DNA from: Halomarina litorea
GTDB taxonomy: Archaea; Halobacteriota; Halobacteria; Halobacteriales; Haloarculaceae
Assembly (NCBI RefSeq): GCF_024227715.1
Contig: NZ_CP100452.1
Location: 1-64,000, forward strand
Length of the DNA stretch: 64,000 bases
Direction: 5' to 3'
Position numbers and translations under genes: made by a program. The notes under the pieces are model-generated. The model ran no database searches. It was not told the DNA's origin and was given only the letters and a program-made list of their open reading frames with translations. Position 1 is the first letter of the stretch, and the number at the start of each line of letters is the position of its first letter. Below are positions 24,714 through 34,123 of the stretch, piece after piece.

Positions 24714-25263
24714 CGCCGTGAGAGCCGCCGAAACCGGTATGCCTGGGTGTAATGTTACCTTTACGTGAACGTTTGGCGGGTCATCGGGCGGGTGTGGATT
24801 CTCTGAAACACACAAAAAACTTAATACAGTTAAGACGATGCTACAAACTGCGAGGCACACGGTCCGGCACCCGAACCGGGGGCTCCACAGGATGGCATCT
24901 GGGAAGCGAAGTACGCTGTAAATGTATCCCTTATCGACGAGCGAACGCCACGGACGTCCGGCGGTTTCCTCCATCGCTGATACTCGGCCGAAACTCCACA
25001 CACCGCCCACGGGTCGGAGCGGTCGACCGCCCGGTAGTCGCCGTTCGTAGGTGAGTAGCCAGTCGTCTTACGTGGTGTGCGGTCGATGGACCACTACCCG
25101 TCGGCGTCGGGACCCTCCGACGCCGGCACTCCCGGCCGGCACTCCCGCGGATGCTGGACTCCGTTCGGTCCGCCGTATGCCTTCTCCGGCGAACGTGCGG
25201 AAATGGTAACACTTTGTGATTAGTCCGAATGCTTATACGTTTCGGTCCGGTTCTCGGAGACGT
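24714..25263. other. 550-bp intergenic region
   Basis: No convincing gene. It holds an A-rich stretch (about 24808-24834) with a small inverted repeat CTTAA/TTAAG (24820-24824, 24830-24834), which could end transcription of the preceding gene, and several AT-rich patches near 24745-24770. At the right end GCTTATACG (25231-25239) is the likely promoter of the beta-helix gene, about 31 nt before its ATG. Confidence 0.5.
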
Positions 25264-27858
25264 ATGGCACACGATTCGGTAGACGACCCGGAGGAGCGTG
25301 GGGCTGGCACCCCCAACGCGGACTCCGGCGAGGACTACCTCCTCGGCAGACGCAATTACCTCCGACTCGGCGTAGCGGCGGCCGGCACGATGGCCCTGGC
25401 GAGCAACGGGGCGTCGGCGGCGACGACCCGCCACGGCATCCAGTTCGACCGGATCGTCGACGCGGTCGACGACCTCGGGTGGGACCCGAGCGGTGAGCGC
25501 GAGATCGAGATTCCGACCGACGACGGCCTCCTCATCGAGGTGCCCCCGGGCGAGTACGTCTTCCCCGGGACGGGGAGCAAGGCTGCGCCCGTCGAGGGGA
25601 CCCTCACGCGCTGGGGGATTCGCGGGACGGGCGAGCACTGGTCGGACGTCACGTTCCGGACCTCGAACGGCCAGTCGACGCGCTTCGTCTCGTCGGGCTA
25701 TCGCTCGAACGGCATCCTCCTCGAGAACGTCACCTTCGATAACGGCCCGTCGCGCACCGGCGGCGACATCGGCCTCACGCTGAACGCCCGCGACAACGTC
25801 GAGGTGCACGACGTCGAGGTCGTCGGGATGAGCGGCGCGGAACCGTACTGTCGCTGGACCATCAAGCCGAAGGTCACCTCCCCGGACGGCGAGGCGAACA
25901 TCGTCAACTTCCGCAAGACCGGCCCCTCGGTGTTCACGGGGCACGGCAACTCCGACGGCGGCGGCGGCTGTTTCCCCGGCAACGACGGCACCGTGAACTT
26001 CGTCGACTGCCGCATCGAGAACCAGGGCGGCGACGGCGGCCTCTACACGGGCAAGCACGAGGGGACCTGTAACTTCTACAACTGCCACTTCGCGAACAAC
26101 GACATGGCCGTCCTCCGGATGGGTGCGGGGAGCGAGATTCGCGACTCCACCATCGTGATGGACTGGGACAACGCCCATCCCGACAACGTCGTCCTCGAGG
26201 GTGACTGGGACGACCTGGCGCCCACCGGAACCAGCGGCATCTACTGTTCGAGCGCCGAGTTCGGCAAGAGCGGCGGCGGCTTCTACAACTGCGACATCGT
26301 CGTCAAGTCGACGTACCGCCGCGGGCAGGCCGCCCTCTCCATCAACAACTCCGAGGGGAACATGACGGTCAAGGACTGTCGCATCCGGGTCGACGTCGAC
26401 GGGATGCCCGGCATCTGGGGGCGCAACCCGGCGGACCAGCGCCTCTCGCGGCACAAGACCCCCAGCAAGCCGTGGGGGCTGACCATCGAGAACTGCTCGA
26501 TCACCGGCAGTTCCGACGACCCGGCCATCCTGCTCGACCACCGGCACGGCTCGACCATCCGGGACTGCTGTATCCAGATGGAGGGCACCGGTCCCGGCAT
26601 CGTCCTCGAGGACGCGAGGGACTGCCGCGTCGAGAACACGAACGTCAACACGAACGGGCAGGCGACGGTGTTCCGCAACTGCACGGCCCGGACCACCGGC
26701 ATCACCAGTTCAGACTCCTGTCCGCGCCCCGCGTGGGACGGCGATTCGGGCAGCGACGGGTCCGACGGCGGCGACTCGGGTGAGTCGACGACTGAACCCG
26801 TCGAGCGCGTCCTCACGATCGCCGGCGACGGCACCCTCTCCGAGTACACGTTCACGGTCGACGGGAGCGTCCGCGACAACCCGGAGAAGGGCCCGCTCGC
26901 GGGCCCCGACCAGATATCCGGGTCGACCGCGAGCGGTGCGGTCGCCAGCGGCGACGACAGTTTCCTCGTGGAGGGGCAGGTGACGGAGTTCTCGCTCGAC
27001 GGGAGCGCCGGCGTGCTCCTCGACGGCGAGGCGGTCGCTCCGGGTGACCTCCCTGCCCTGACCGCGCCCCCGGAGCCGGCGACGGAGCACGTCCTCGAGT
27101 TCGTCGGGACGGGGGTCCGCGCCGCCTACGAGGTCACCGTCTCGGGTACTCTCGAACACAACCGCGAGCACGGAACGGTCGACACGCAGGACAGCATCTC
27201 GGGGGACACGGCGACGGGCGTCGTGCTGGAGGGCACCGACGCCTACACGTTCACCGGCGAGATATCGTCGCTCTCGCTCGACGCGGACGCGACGGTCCGC
27301 ATCGACGGCGAACTGGTCGACCCCGTGACGCTCTCGCCCGCCAGCACGCTCGCCATCGTCAGTGACTCCGCGACGGCCGCCGCCTACCGGTTCACCGTCT
27401 CCGGCGACCTGGCGGTCGACCCCGAACGCGGGGCGCTGGAGGACGCCGACAACATCTCCGGCCCGAGCGCCGAGGGCGCCGTCAGCAACGACGTCGACAG
27501 TTACCGGTTCACCGGCGACGTCACCCACTTCGACCTCCGGGGCGAGGCCGCGGTCTACCTCGACGGCGAACAGGTCAGCGCGGACCGCCTCGGCACCGAG
27601 GAGGACCCCGCGTTGCCCAACCTCGTCGTCGTCGACGGTACCGGTTCGTCCGGTCGCTGTGACTACCGGTTCACCGTCACCGGCGAGGTCGAGAAGAGCT
27701 TCGAACTCGGCTCTCTCGAGACGACCGACATCATCGAGGGCGGCACCGTCACGGGGTCGGTCGAGGGGGACGTGGACGGCTACCGCTTCACCGGCCACAT
27801 CACCTCCTTCGACATGGACGGGACCGCGGCCATCCTCTTCGAGGAGTCGACGGACTGA
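25264..27858 (+). CDS. Secreted beta-helix protein with four C-terminal repeats
   Basis: An 864-residue protein with a twin-arginine signal (GRRNYLRLGVAAAGTMALAS, residues about 28-50), so it is exported folded. Residues about 60-490 form a right-handed parallel beta-helix with many short GxxIxNC-like turns, as in polysaccharide lyases and glycan-binding proteins. A Gly/Ser/Asp linker leads to four repeats of about 80 residues (about 514-600, 609-690, 696-775, 785-862), each opening with VLxIxGDG-like, then YxFTVSG, an ISG or IxG turn, and ending DGxAxVxxDGE. The substrate is unknown; a surface polysaccharide is likely. It sits amid glycan genes with a leaderless promoter. Confidence 0.85.
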   Translation: MAHDSVDDPEERGAGTPNADSGEDYLLGRRNYLRLGVAAAGTMALASNGASAATTRHGIQFDRIVDAVDDLGWDPSGEREIEIPTDDGLLIEVPPGEYVFPGTGSKAAPVEGTLTRWGIRGTGEHWSDVTFRTSNGQSTRFVSSGYRSNGILLENVTFDNGPSRTGGDIGLTLNARDNVEVHDVEVVGMSGAEPYCRWTIKPKVTSPDGEANIVNFRKTGPSVFTGHGNSDGGGGCFPGNDGTVNFVDCRIENQGGDGGLYTGKHEGTCNFYNCHFANNDMAVLRMGAGSEIRDSTIVMDWDNAHPDNVVLEGDWDDLAPTGTSGIYCSSAEFGKSGGGFYNCDIVVKSTYRRGQAALSINNSEGNMTVKDCRIRVDVDGMPGIWGRNPADQRLSRHKTPSKPWGLTIENCSITGSSDDPAILLDHRHGSTIRDCCIQMEGTGPGIVLEDARDCRVENTNVNTNGQATVFRNCTARTTGITSSDSCPRPAWDGDSGSDGSDGGDSGESTTEPVERVLTIAGDGTLSEYTFTVDGSVRDNPEKGPLAGPDQISGSTASGAVASGDDSFLVEGQVTEFSLDGSAGVLLDGEAVAPGDLPALTAPPEPATEHVLEFVGTGVRAAYEVTVSGTLEHNREHGTVDTQDSISGDTATGVVLEGTDAYTFTGEISSLSLDADATVRIDGELVDPVTLSPASTLAIVSDSATAAAYRFTVSGDLAVDPERGALEDADNISGPSAEGAVSNDVDSYRFTGDVTHFDLRGEAAVYLDGEQVSADRLGTEEDPALPNLVVVDGTGSSGRCDYRFTVTGEVEKSFELGSLETTDIIEGGTVTGSVEGDVDGYRFTGHITSFDMDGTAAILFEESTD

Positions 27859-27968
27859 CCGCCCGGTCGTCACGGGACGCGATTCCGGACCGGCCGAGCT
27901 CCCGATTTCCGCTCTGACCCTCTCGAATCTCGACATCTCTCACCGCTCGCTGGCCAACAGGCGAACCA

Positions 27969-27976
27969 GAACAAAG
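27969..27976 (+). promoter_or_regulatory. GAACAAAG promoter box
   Basis: CAGAACAAAGAC, one mismatch from the common box, 41 nt before a leader ATG at 28010. Confidence 0.45.
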
Positions 27977-28009
27977 ACTTCAGGAGGTGGCGTGAAGACA
28001 CTCACATCT

Positions 28010-28099
28010 ATGTGGCTGTCTGGTAGGAGCGCGTCGGCGCCGGTGAACGCTCGAAGAGTGGGACGCAGGGTCGCCCGGTGCGAGACGGGGGGACGCTGA
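28010..28099 (+). CDS. 29-residue Arg-rich leader cistron
   Basis: The frame begins MWLSGRSASAPVNARRVG and its TGA shares a base with the ATG of the dehydrogenase (TGATG). Seven of its 29 residues are Arg. It has no recognisable homology and is likely a translated leader. Confidence 0.45.
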   Translation: MWLSGRSASAPVNARRVGRRVARCETGGR

Positions 28100-29397
28100 T
28101 GGCGTCCGTCTGCGTCCACGGACTCGGCTACGTCGGGCTCCCGACCGCGGCGCTACTCGCCAACAACGGACACGACGTGTCGGGGTTCGACGTGGACGAC
28201 ACCGTCGTCGAGGACCTCGCCCGCGGCGAGGTTCGGGTGAGCGAACCCGACCTAGCGGCGTACATCGAGGACGCCCTCGCGGCGGGGACGCTCGCCCCCA
28301 GCCACGAGGTGGTCCCCGCCGACTACCACCTCGTCTGCGTCCCGACGCCCCTCGACCACGACGCGGGGCGCGCGGACCTCTCGTACGTCGAGGCGGCCGC
28401 CGAGGGCATCGCGGCCGTCCTCCGCGAGGGCGATACGGTCATCCTCGAGTCGACGGTCCCGCCTGGGACCACCGGGGGTCCGATGCGCGAGGCCCTCGAA
28501 CGCACGGGGCTGGTCGCCGGCGAGGACTTCCACCTCGCGTACAGCCCCGAGACGGTCCTGCCGGGGAACATCCTCGAGGAACTCCGGTCGAACGACCGGT
28601 TCGTCGGCGGCCTCGACGAGACGTCGACGGAGCGCGCCTACGACCTCTACGCGCCCTGCATCGACGGGACGGTCGGCCGCGCCCCGACACCGCGGAGCGC
28701 CGAGTTCGTCAAACTCGTCCAGAACGCCTACCGGGACGCGAACATCGGGTTCGCGAACGAACTCGCCCGCATCGCCGGCGACTACGGCGTGGACGCCCGC
28801 GAGGCCATCGACCTGGCGAACCGCCACTCGCGCGTGGACATCCTCGACCCGGGTCCGGGCGTCGGCGGCCACTGCCTGCCGGTCGACCCGCTGTTTCTCG
28901 CCCACGACTCGGACTCGGTGCGCCTCATCCGCGAGGCCCGCCGCGTGAACGACGGGATGGCGGACTACGTCGTCGGCCTCGTCGAGGGCCGACTCGGGAC
29001 GCTCGACGACAGGCGCGTCGCAGTCCTCGGGGTCGCCTATAAGGGCAACGTCGACGACGTGCGCAACAGTCCCGGACTCCGGGTTGCACGGGCCATCCAC
29101 GACCGCGAGGTCGAACCGACGGTCCGGGCGGTCCCCGACGGCGGCGTCTCGACGGCCGAGGTCCGTCTGAACGACCCGCACGTCGACGACGGCAGACACG
29201 AGTTCGACCTCGTCTCCGTCGAGGGGGCGCTGACCGGGGCGGACGCGATGGTCGTCACCGCCGACCACGACGAGTACCGCGACGTCGACCCCGTGGCCGC
29301 GAAGCGGTGGATGCGGACGCCGCTGCTCGTCGTCACCAAGGGGATGCTCGACGAGGAGGAGTGGCGCGCCGCCGGCTTCGACGTGGTCGGGCTATGA
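28099..29397 (+). CDS. Nucleotide-sugar dehydrogenase (UDP-sugar to uronate)
   Basis: A 432-residue UDP-glucose/UDP-ManNAc dehydrogenase family enzyme that oxidises the C6 hydroxyl of a nucleotide sugar twice with NAD. The Rossmann motif is GLGYVGLPTAA near residue 7. SPETVLPGNILEEL is closer to the WecC-type SPERxxPG motif than to UDP-glucose dehydrogenases, and the catalytic Cys259 lies in GVGGHCLPVDP. A C-terminal UDP-binding domain (LGVAYKGNVDDVRNSP) completes it. The DUF354-type gene overlaps its stop. It probably provides an acidic sugar for the surface glycan. Confidence 0.92.
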   Translation: MASVCVHGLGYVGLPTAALLANNGHDVSGFDVDDTVVEDLARGEVRVSEPDLAAYIEDALAAGTLAPSHEVVPADYHLVCVPTPLDHDAGRADLSYVEAAAEGIAAVLREGDTVILESTVPPGTTGGPMREALERTGLVAGEDFHLAYSPETVLPGNILEELRSNDRFVGGLDETSTERAYDLYAPCIDGTVGRAPTPRSAEFVKLVQNAYRDANIGFANELARIAGDYGVDAREAIDLANRHSRVDILDPGPGVGGHCLPVDPLFLAHDSDSVRLIREARRVNDGMADYVVGLVEGRLGTLDDRRVAVLGVAYKGNVDDVRNSPGLRVARAIHDREVEPTVRAVPDGGVSTAEVRLNDPHVDDGRHEFDLVSVEGALTGADAMVVTADHDEYRDVDPVAAKRWMRTPLLVVTKGMLDEEEWRAAGFDVVGL

Positions 29398-30491
29398 GGG
29401 CGTCCGAACGCGGGAGTCGACGGTCGAGAGCCCCGACCGAGACGGGTCGTCGCCCGCCCGTCTGGGTCGACCTCGCCAGCCCCTCGCATCCGGTGTTCTT
29501 CGAGGCCATCGCGGCCGGCCTCGACCTCCCGACGGTCGTCACCGTCCGCGAGAAGACCGAGACGGTCCCGCTGGCGCGGGACACCGACTTCGAGTTCACG
29601 ATACGCGGCCGCGACTTCGACAACACGTGGCTGCGCACGCTCGGCGTCCCGCTGCGGACCATCCAGTTGGCCGTCCGCACGCCCGAGGCGGCCGTCTCGC
29701 TGTCCCAGCGCAACGCGATGTGCGTCCTCGCGTCGAAGGCCAACGGCGTCCCGTCAATCCACTTCACGGACAACGACATCACCTACTACCGCGAGACGCC
29801 GCTGGCGGAGGCGGGATTCAACTACTTCCGGTCGATGGCGACGGCCCACGTCGTCCCCGACGCGTTCCAGACGGCGGAACTCACCGAGTACGGCGCGTCC
29901 CGCGACGCCATCTACACCTACGACGGATTCAAAGAGGAGGTCTGCGTCGCCGACTTCGACCCGGACCCGACGTTCCTCGACCGACTCCCGTTCGACGAGT
30001 TCGTCGTCCTCCGCCCGGAGGCCATCGGGGCGGCGTACATCGACCTCGCCCCCGAGGAGTCGCTCGTCCCCGACGTCCTCGCGCGCGCCGTGGACGCCGG
30101 CCTCAACGTCGTCTACCTCCCGCGCCGTCCCGGCGACCGGGAGCACGCGACGGGCTACCCCGACGACCGCGTGTTCGTCCCCGACTCGCCCCTGCCGGGC
30201 CTCCAGTTGGCGTGGCACGCCGACTGCACCCTGACCGGGTCGGGAACGATGGCCCGCGAGGCCGCCGCGATGAACAAGCCCGCGGTGTCGTTCTTCCCGC
30301 ACACTATGCTCTCGGTCGACCAGCGCCTCGTGCGTCAGGAGCGAATCTTCCACTCGCGCGACGCCGCCGACATCGTCGACTACCTCACCGGCCTGTCGAA
30401 CGAGGCGGTCGCCCCCGGCCTCAACCGCGCGCGTGCGGTACGCGACGAGGTGGTCGACATCACCGACGGCGTCATCGACGACGTCGTCTGA
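29394..30491 (+). CDS. DUF354-family glycosyltransferase-like protein
   Basis: A 365-residue protein of the DUF354 family, a GT-B-like fold related to UDP-GlcNAc 2-epimerases and glycosyltransferases. Visible features are WVDLASPSHPVFFEAIAAGL (N-terminal Rossmann), SIHFTDNDITYY in the centre, and the C-terminal TGSGTMAREAAAMNKPAVSFF donor-binding loop. It is coupled to the dehydrogenase by a 4-bp overlap (ATGA), so its donor or product may be the uronate made there. The first 20 residues are basic and unconserved. Confidence 0.75.
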   Translation: MRASERGSRRSRAPTETGRRPPVWVDLASPSHPVFFEAIAAGLDLPTVVTVREKTETVPLARDTDFEFTIRGRDFDNTWLRTLGVPLRTIQLAVRTPEAAVSLSQRNAMCVLASKANGVPSIHFTDNDITYYRETPLAEAGFNYFRSMATAHVVPDAFQTAELTEYGASRDAIYTYDGFKEEVCVADFDPDPTFLDRLPFDEFVVLRPEAIGAAYIDLAPEESLVPDVLARAVDAGLNVVYLPRRPGDREHATGYPDDRVFVPDSPLPGLQLAWHADCTLTGSGTMAREAAAMNKPAVSFFPHTMLSVDQRLVRQERIFHSRDAADIVDYLTGLSNEAVAPGLNRARAVRDEVVDITDGVIDDVV

Positions 30492-30578
30492 GCACGACTC
30501 GACGCACCGACGACACCGACGACGCGACGACACGACGATACCGACGACACCGACCCACACGAACCCAGATACACACTC
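30492..30578. repeat. Low-complexity GAC/ACC repeat spacer
   Basis: The 87 bp between two glycan genes consist largely of imperfect CGACGACAC and CGACACC units. It is a simple-sequence tract with no start-codon leader and no promoter-like box. Confidence 0.5.
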
Positions 30579-31778
30579 ATGGCACGACACCAGCTGTTCT
30601 CGACGCGCACGCCACCGGAGACGCCCGCGGACGTCGAACGGACGCTCGACGCCGCCCTCGACTACGCCCGGGAGTACGACTACGCCGGGTGGGACCCCTA
30701 CGACGGACTGGAGAGTCCCGTCCTCGACCCGTTCGCCCGCAACTGGTTCCTCCGGCTGGTCGTCATGCACGGCGTCCACAAGTCTCCCGTCAACCTCCGA
30801 CCCCTGCTTCGCGTCCCGAAACGACGCAACGCGAAGGGTATCGCCCTGTTCGCGACGGCGTATCTCGACGCCTACGACGAACTGGGCGAGGAGGCGCACC
30901 TGGAGGAGGCGGAGGACCTGCTGGGGTGGCTGCTGGACAACCGGTCGGCGAGCGCCACGCACTCGGCGTGGGGCTACCCCTTCGACTGGCAGAACTCGAA
31001 CAAGTTCTTCCTCGAGGCGTACGAGCCGTCCATCGTCGCCAGCGTGTTCTGCGCGCAGGCGTTCGTCCGGCACTACGAGGTGACCGGCGACGAGGACTCT
31101 CTCGCCGTCGCGGAGGACACCTGCCGGTTCGTCACGGAGGAGGTCAACACCGTCCGTGTCGACGGCCACCGCGCGTACGCCTACACGCCCTTCGACGACT
31201 ACGTGGTCGTCAACGCCAACGCCCTCGGCGCGAGCCTCCTCGCCGTCGTCGGCGACGAGGTCGGGAACGAGGCGTACGTCGAACGCGCCGACGAGGTCGT
31301 CGACCTCGTCCTCGACGTGCAAGACGAGAAGGGGGCGTGGTACTACTCGGTGCCCGCCTCGGGGTCGCACCTCTCGCACGACAACTTCCACACCGGGTTC
31401 GTCCTCGAGTCGCTGCACGACTACCTGACGGTGCGCCCGGAGCGCGAGGACGTCCGGACCGCCTACGACCGCGGCATCGAGTTCTACCGCCGGAACCTGT
31501 TCGACGAGGGCGGCGCGCCGAAGTTCGAGCACGACTCGTCGTACCCCCGGGACGTCCACGCCTCGGCGCAGGCGATTCGGACGTTCGTGAAGGACGGGTC
31601 GCCCGAGAGCGTGGCGCTGGCCCGCGAGGTGTACGACTGGACGGTCGAACACCTCATGGACCCCGAGGGCTACTTCTACCGGCGTCGCGGGCGCGTCCTC
31701 GACGACAGAACGCCGTACATGCGCTGGAGCCAGGCCTGGAGCTGCTACGCGCTCGGGACGGCGCTGGGAGAACTCTGA
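30579..31778 (+). CDS. Alpha/alpha-toroid (six-hairpin-like) protein
   Basis: A 399-residue protein, almost all helical, with repeated aromatic and acidic hairpin motifs: GWDPYDGLESPVL near the start, SAWGYPFDWQNSNKF, KGAWYYSVPASGSHLSHDNFHTG and EGYFYRRRGR toward the end, ending RWSQAWSCYALG. This pattern matches six-hairpin glycosidases, epimerases and lyases. Similar haloarchaeal proteins in glycan clusters are often mislabelled as transporter components. I infer a sugar-active enzyme but see no assigned catalytic pair. It follows the DUF354 gene. Confidence 0.6.
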   Translation: MARHQLFSTRTPPETPADVERTLDAALDYAREYDYAGWDPYDGLESPVLDPFARNWFLRLVVMHGVHKSPVNLRPLLRVPKRRNAKGIALFATAYLDAYDELGEEAHLEEAEDLLGWLLDNRSASATHSAWGYPFDWQNSNKFFLEAYEPSIVASVFCAQAFVRHYEVTGDEDSLAVAEDTCRFVTEEVNTVRVDGHRAYAYTPFDDYVVVNANALGASLLAVVGDEVGNEAYVERADEVVDLVLDVQDEKGAWYYSVPASGSHLSHDNFHTGFVLESLHDYLTVRPEREDVRTAYDRGIEFYRRNLFDEGGAPKFEHDSSYPRDVHASAQAIRTFVKDGSPESVALAREVYDWTVEHLMDPEGYFYRRRGRVLDDRTPYMRWSQAWSCYALGTALGEL

Positions 31779-31791
31779 ACGGAACGCCGAC

Positions 31792-32085
31792 TCACTCGAC
31801 CAGCAGGATGGTCCCGTCGTCGACGACGACCTCGTAGTCGGCGAAGGGGAACGAGACCATGATTTGCTCCCCAACGGTGGCGTGTTCGAACATCGCGTCA
31901 AGCGCGTCCGGGTCGACGGCCTCGTACAGCGGCGGGAGGGTTATCGGGTCCCGGCCGGCCGCCCTCGCGACGGCCGCGATGACCGCTTCGCTCGTCCGTT
32001 CGTGGTCCTCGGGCGCGTATACGTGCGCTGGACCGTCCGGAGTAACTATCGGGGCCGTCGTCCTATTTTTTCGTGGTTCGTCCAT
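31792..32085 (-). CDS. HalOD1 output domain protein
   Basis: A 97-residue solo HalOD1 protein: SEAVIAAVARAAGRDPITLPPLYEAVDPDALDAMF followed by FPFADYEVVVDDGTILLVE. Start at ATG 32085 is supported by an AATATCAAGG element about 37 nt upstream; a longer in-frame frame from upstream is probably not translated. It lies convergent to the toroid gene and downstream of a bacterio-opsin activator-type regulator on the same strand, which could be its partner. Confidence 0.82.
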   Translation of the reverse strand: MDEPRKNRTTAPIVTPDGPAHVYAPEDHERTSEAVIAAVARAAGRDPITLPPLYEAVDPDALDAMFEHATVGEQIMVSFPFADYEVVVDDGTILLVE

Positions 32086-32170
32086 TGTATCACCGCGTGC
32101 CGACAACTGAATCGATACCTTGATATTCGGATGTAAAATCATAAAGTGTGCGATTCCCCATCGAACACGT

Positions 32171-32818
32171 TTAAATGGACTTCGTGGTCGGGAGGCTGTT
32201 CTCGATGAGGTTCGCGATGCCGCGACGGAGCCGCTGTGAGACCGCACGCGGGGACACGTCGAACTCCTCCGCGAGTTCCGCCAGCGTCACGCCGCGCGGG
32301 GAGTCGTAGTACCCTCGCCGGAACGCCTCGGCGAGCGTCTCGCGCTGGACGCTGGTCAGCGCGTCCGCCGCGGTCCCGCCCGGTTCGGTCTGTCGGGTGA
32401 GCTGGTTCAGCTCCAGGTCGACCCCGTGTCGGGTACAGAACTCGCGGAACGCCGTCAGGGCACTCCAGTCGGGGGCCCGGACGCGGAACGACCAGGTCTG
32501 GCCGTCGCCCGCCGCCGTCAGGAGGGTCAGGTCGGCGTCGACGATTCCCGCGAACACGTCGGTTCCGTCGCCCGTCCACTCGACGCTACACAGCGCGCCG
32601 CCGTCGACCCGGTCCCGGACGCTCACCGCGAGCACGGGCGGTCGGTCCTCGACTCGCTCGCGGAACCCGTCTACGTCGTCGGTCCACACCCAGACGTCCG
32701 TGGCGTGGCCGTCGGTCGGGACGACCTGGTCGAACTCACACCGCACTTCGCCGACACAGAGCGCGCGGCCGAGGGCGAACCCATCCGTCTCGACCACGAA
32801 CTCGCCGACGACACTCAT
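32171..32818 (-). CDS. Bacterio-opsin activator-type HTH regulator
   Basis: A 215-residue protein with an N-terminal sensor-like domain (residues 1-150) and a C-terminal HTH_10 (LTSVQRETLAEAFRRGYYDSPRGVTLAELAEEFDVSPRAVSQRLRRG), the DNA-binding domain of the bacterio-opsin activator family. These are haloarchaeal transcription activators or repressors. It begins at ATG 32818. Being in the middle of the glycan region it is a candidate regulator of some neighbours. Confidence 0.87.
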   Translation of the reverse strand: MSVVGEFVVETDGFALGRALCVGEVRCEFDQVVPTDGHATDVWVWTDDVDGFRERVEDRPPVLAVSVRDRVDGGALCSVEWTGDGTDVFAGIVDADLTLLTAAGDGQTWSFRVRAPDWSALTAFREFCTRHGVDLELNQLTRQTEPGGTAADALTSVQRETLAEAFRRGYYDSPRGVTLAELAEEFDVSPRAVSQRLRRGIANLIENSLPTTKSI

Positions 32819-32890
32819 AGTTGCAACAACGACATCAGAGGGAAAAACCCGTTGCATTAACTGATCGGTCCCGGGGACCGCCTCGAGCGG

Positions 32891-34012
32891 TCAGCGCTCG
32901 ACGACGTCCATCGTCACCAGCACGTCGCACCAGTCGTCCGTCGCGGCATCGTACGAGTACCGCTCGCTGACGTTCCCCGCGTTCGCGCCGAGTCGCTCGC
33001 GCAGGTCGTCGTCGCCCAGCAGGCGGTCCAGCGCGTCGGCGAACGCGGCGGGCGTCCTGTCGTCGGCGACGAGCGCCGTCTCGCCGTCCCGCGCGACGTC
33101 CGGGACGTTCCCGACGGCGGGGACGACGCTCGGCAGGCCGGTCGCCATCGCCTCCACGAGCGACAGCGGGAGGGCGTCGCGCTCGGAGGTGAGCACGAAC
33201 GCGCCCGCCCGTCGGTAGTAGTCGGCGGGGTCGTCGACCCACCCGACGAGGTCGACCCGGTCGGCCAGCGCGCGTTCGCGGACGGCCCGCTCGACGACGG
33301 GGTGGAGGGGACCGTCGCCCGCCAGCACCGCGTTGAACGACCGACCCCGGTCGGCGAGTTCGTCCAGCGCCGCGAGGAACGTCAGCGGGTCCTTCTCCGA
33401 CTCGAACCGGCCGACCCACAGCAGATCGAACTCCGGGTCCCGCTCGACGGGGTGGTACGTCCCCACGTCGATGGGGTTGACCAGTATCGTCGCGCGGTCC
33501 TCGGCGACGCCGAGTTCGAGGAGCCGGTCCCTGAACGCCGTGCCGGGGACCGAGACGGCGTCGAACCGGCGTATCAGCGCCCGCACGACCGCCCCGTAGC
33601 GCGCCTCGACGTGCACGTCGAGGTCGATGCCGATGATGCCGAGGTGAGTCGGGAGGCCGAACAGCGCGCCCACGGCGAGGGCGATACAGCCGTTCGGCAG
33701 CAGCGAGAAGGAGGCGACGGCGTCGTAGTCGCCGCGCCACGCCTCGACGAACGCCGCCAGCGCCATCAGGACCAGTCCGACGGGCCGGACCCCGAAGTCG
33801 GGGACGGTGACGTAGTCGACGCCGTCGACGGACTCGTCGGCGTCGATGCACACCATCGTCACGTCGGCAGCCTCGGTCAGGGGGCCGACGTGGCGCTCGA
33901 TCTTCGCGAGGTTCCGCACGGAGTAGACGACGAGTACGGACGGTCGGTCGGCCGTCCCCGCTCCCGACCCCACGTCGTCGGCGCTCCCGTCGCTCGCGGG
34001 ACCGGCACTCAT
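32891..34012 (-). CDS. GT4-family glycosyltransferase
   Basis: A 373-residue retaining glycosyltransferase of GT-B fold. The N-terminal half has a weakly conserved acceptor domain; the C-terminal GT1 domain shows LLWVGRFESEKDPLTFLAAL, VLAGDGPLHP and the donor-binding SERDALPLSLVEAMATGLPSVV. The last motif carries the usual Glu of the EX7E pair. Cytoplasmic, no membrane helix apart from a hydrophobic stretch near residue 85. It has its own leader cistron and promoter box and lies near the nucleotidyltransferase gene. Confidence 0.9.
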   Translation of the reverse strand: MSAGPASDGSADDVGSGAGTADRPSVLVVYSVRNLAKIERHVGPLTEAADVTMVCIDADESVDGVDYVTVPDFGVRPVGLVLMALAAFVEAWRGDYDAVASFSLLPNGCIALAVGALFGLPTHLGIIGIDLDVHVEARYGAVVRALIRRFDAVSVPGTAFRDRLLELGVAEDRATILVNPIDVGTYHPVERDPEFDLLWVGRFESEKDPLTFLAALDELADRGRSFNAVLAGDGPLHPVVERAVRERALADRVDLVGWVDDPADYYRRAGAFVLTSERDALPLSLVEAMATGLPSVVPAVGNVPDVARDGETALVADDRTPAAFADALDRLLGDDDLRERLGANAGNVSERYSYDAATDDWCDVLVTMDVVER

Positions 34013-34068
34013 CTCGGCCCCCCGCTCGCCAGCCCCCGCTGTGGACGCGAGAAATCGATAGGCGACAT
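34009..34068 (-). CDS. 19-residue leader cistron of the GT4 gene
   Basis: MSPIDFSRPQRGLASGGPR, with a TGA overlapping the downstream ATG as ATGA. The ATG is 38 nt from the TAACAAAG box. Confidence 0.45.
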   Translation of the reverse strand: MSPIDFSRPQRGLASGGPR

Positions 34069-34098
34069 CCTCGTTGCCCGGGGTTCGGGGCTCCCCAG

Positions 34099-34106
34099 CT
34101 TTGTTA
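34099..34106 (-). promoter_or_regulatory. TAACAAAG promoter box of the GT4 transcript
   Basis: GGCTAACAAAGCTGG on the minus strand. It lies only 17 bp beyond the end of the upstream nucleotidyltransferase gene. Confidence 0.6.
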
Positions 34107-34123
34107 GCCGCGCGCTATCCCGC

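Noticed and set aside
24752-25054. 100-residue open frame in the 550-bp intergenic region
   Set aside because: Arg/Leu-rich with no motif, no promoter at leaderless distance and no coupling to a neighbour.
30492-30578. GAC/ACC repeat as a CRISPR-like or regulatory repeat
   Set aside because: It is a simple-sequence tract without fixed period and fits replication slippage in a GC-rich spacer.
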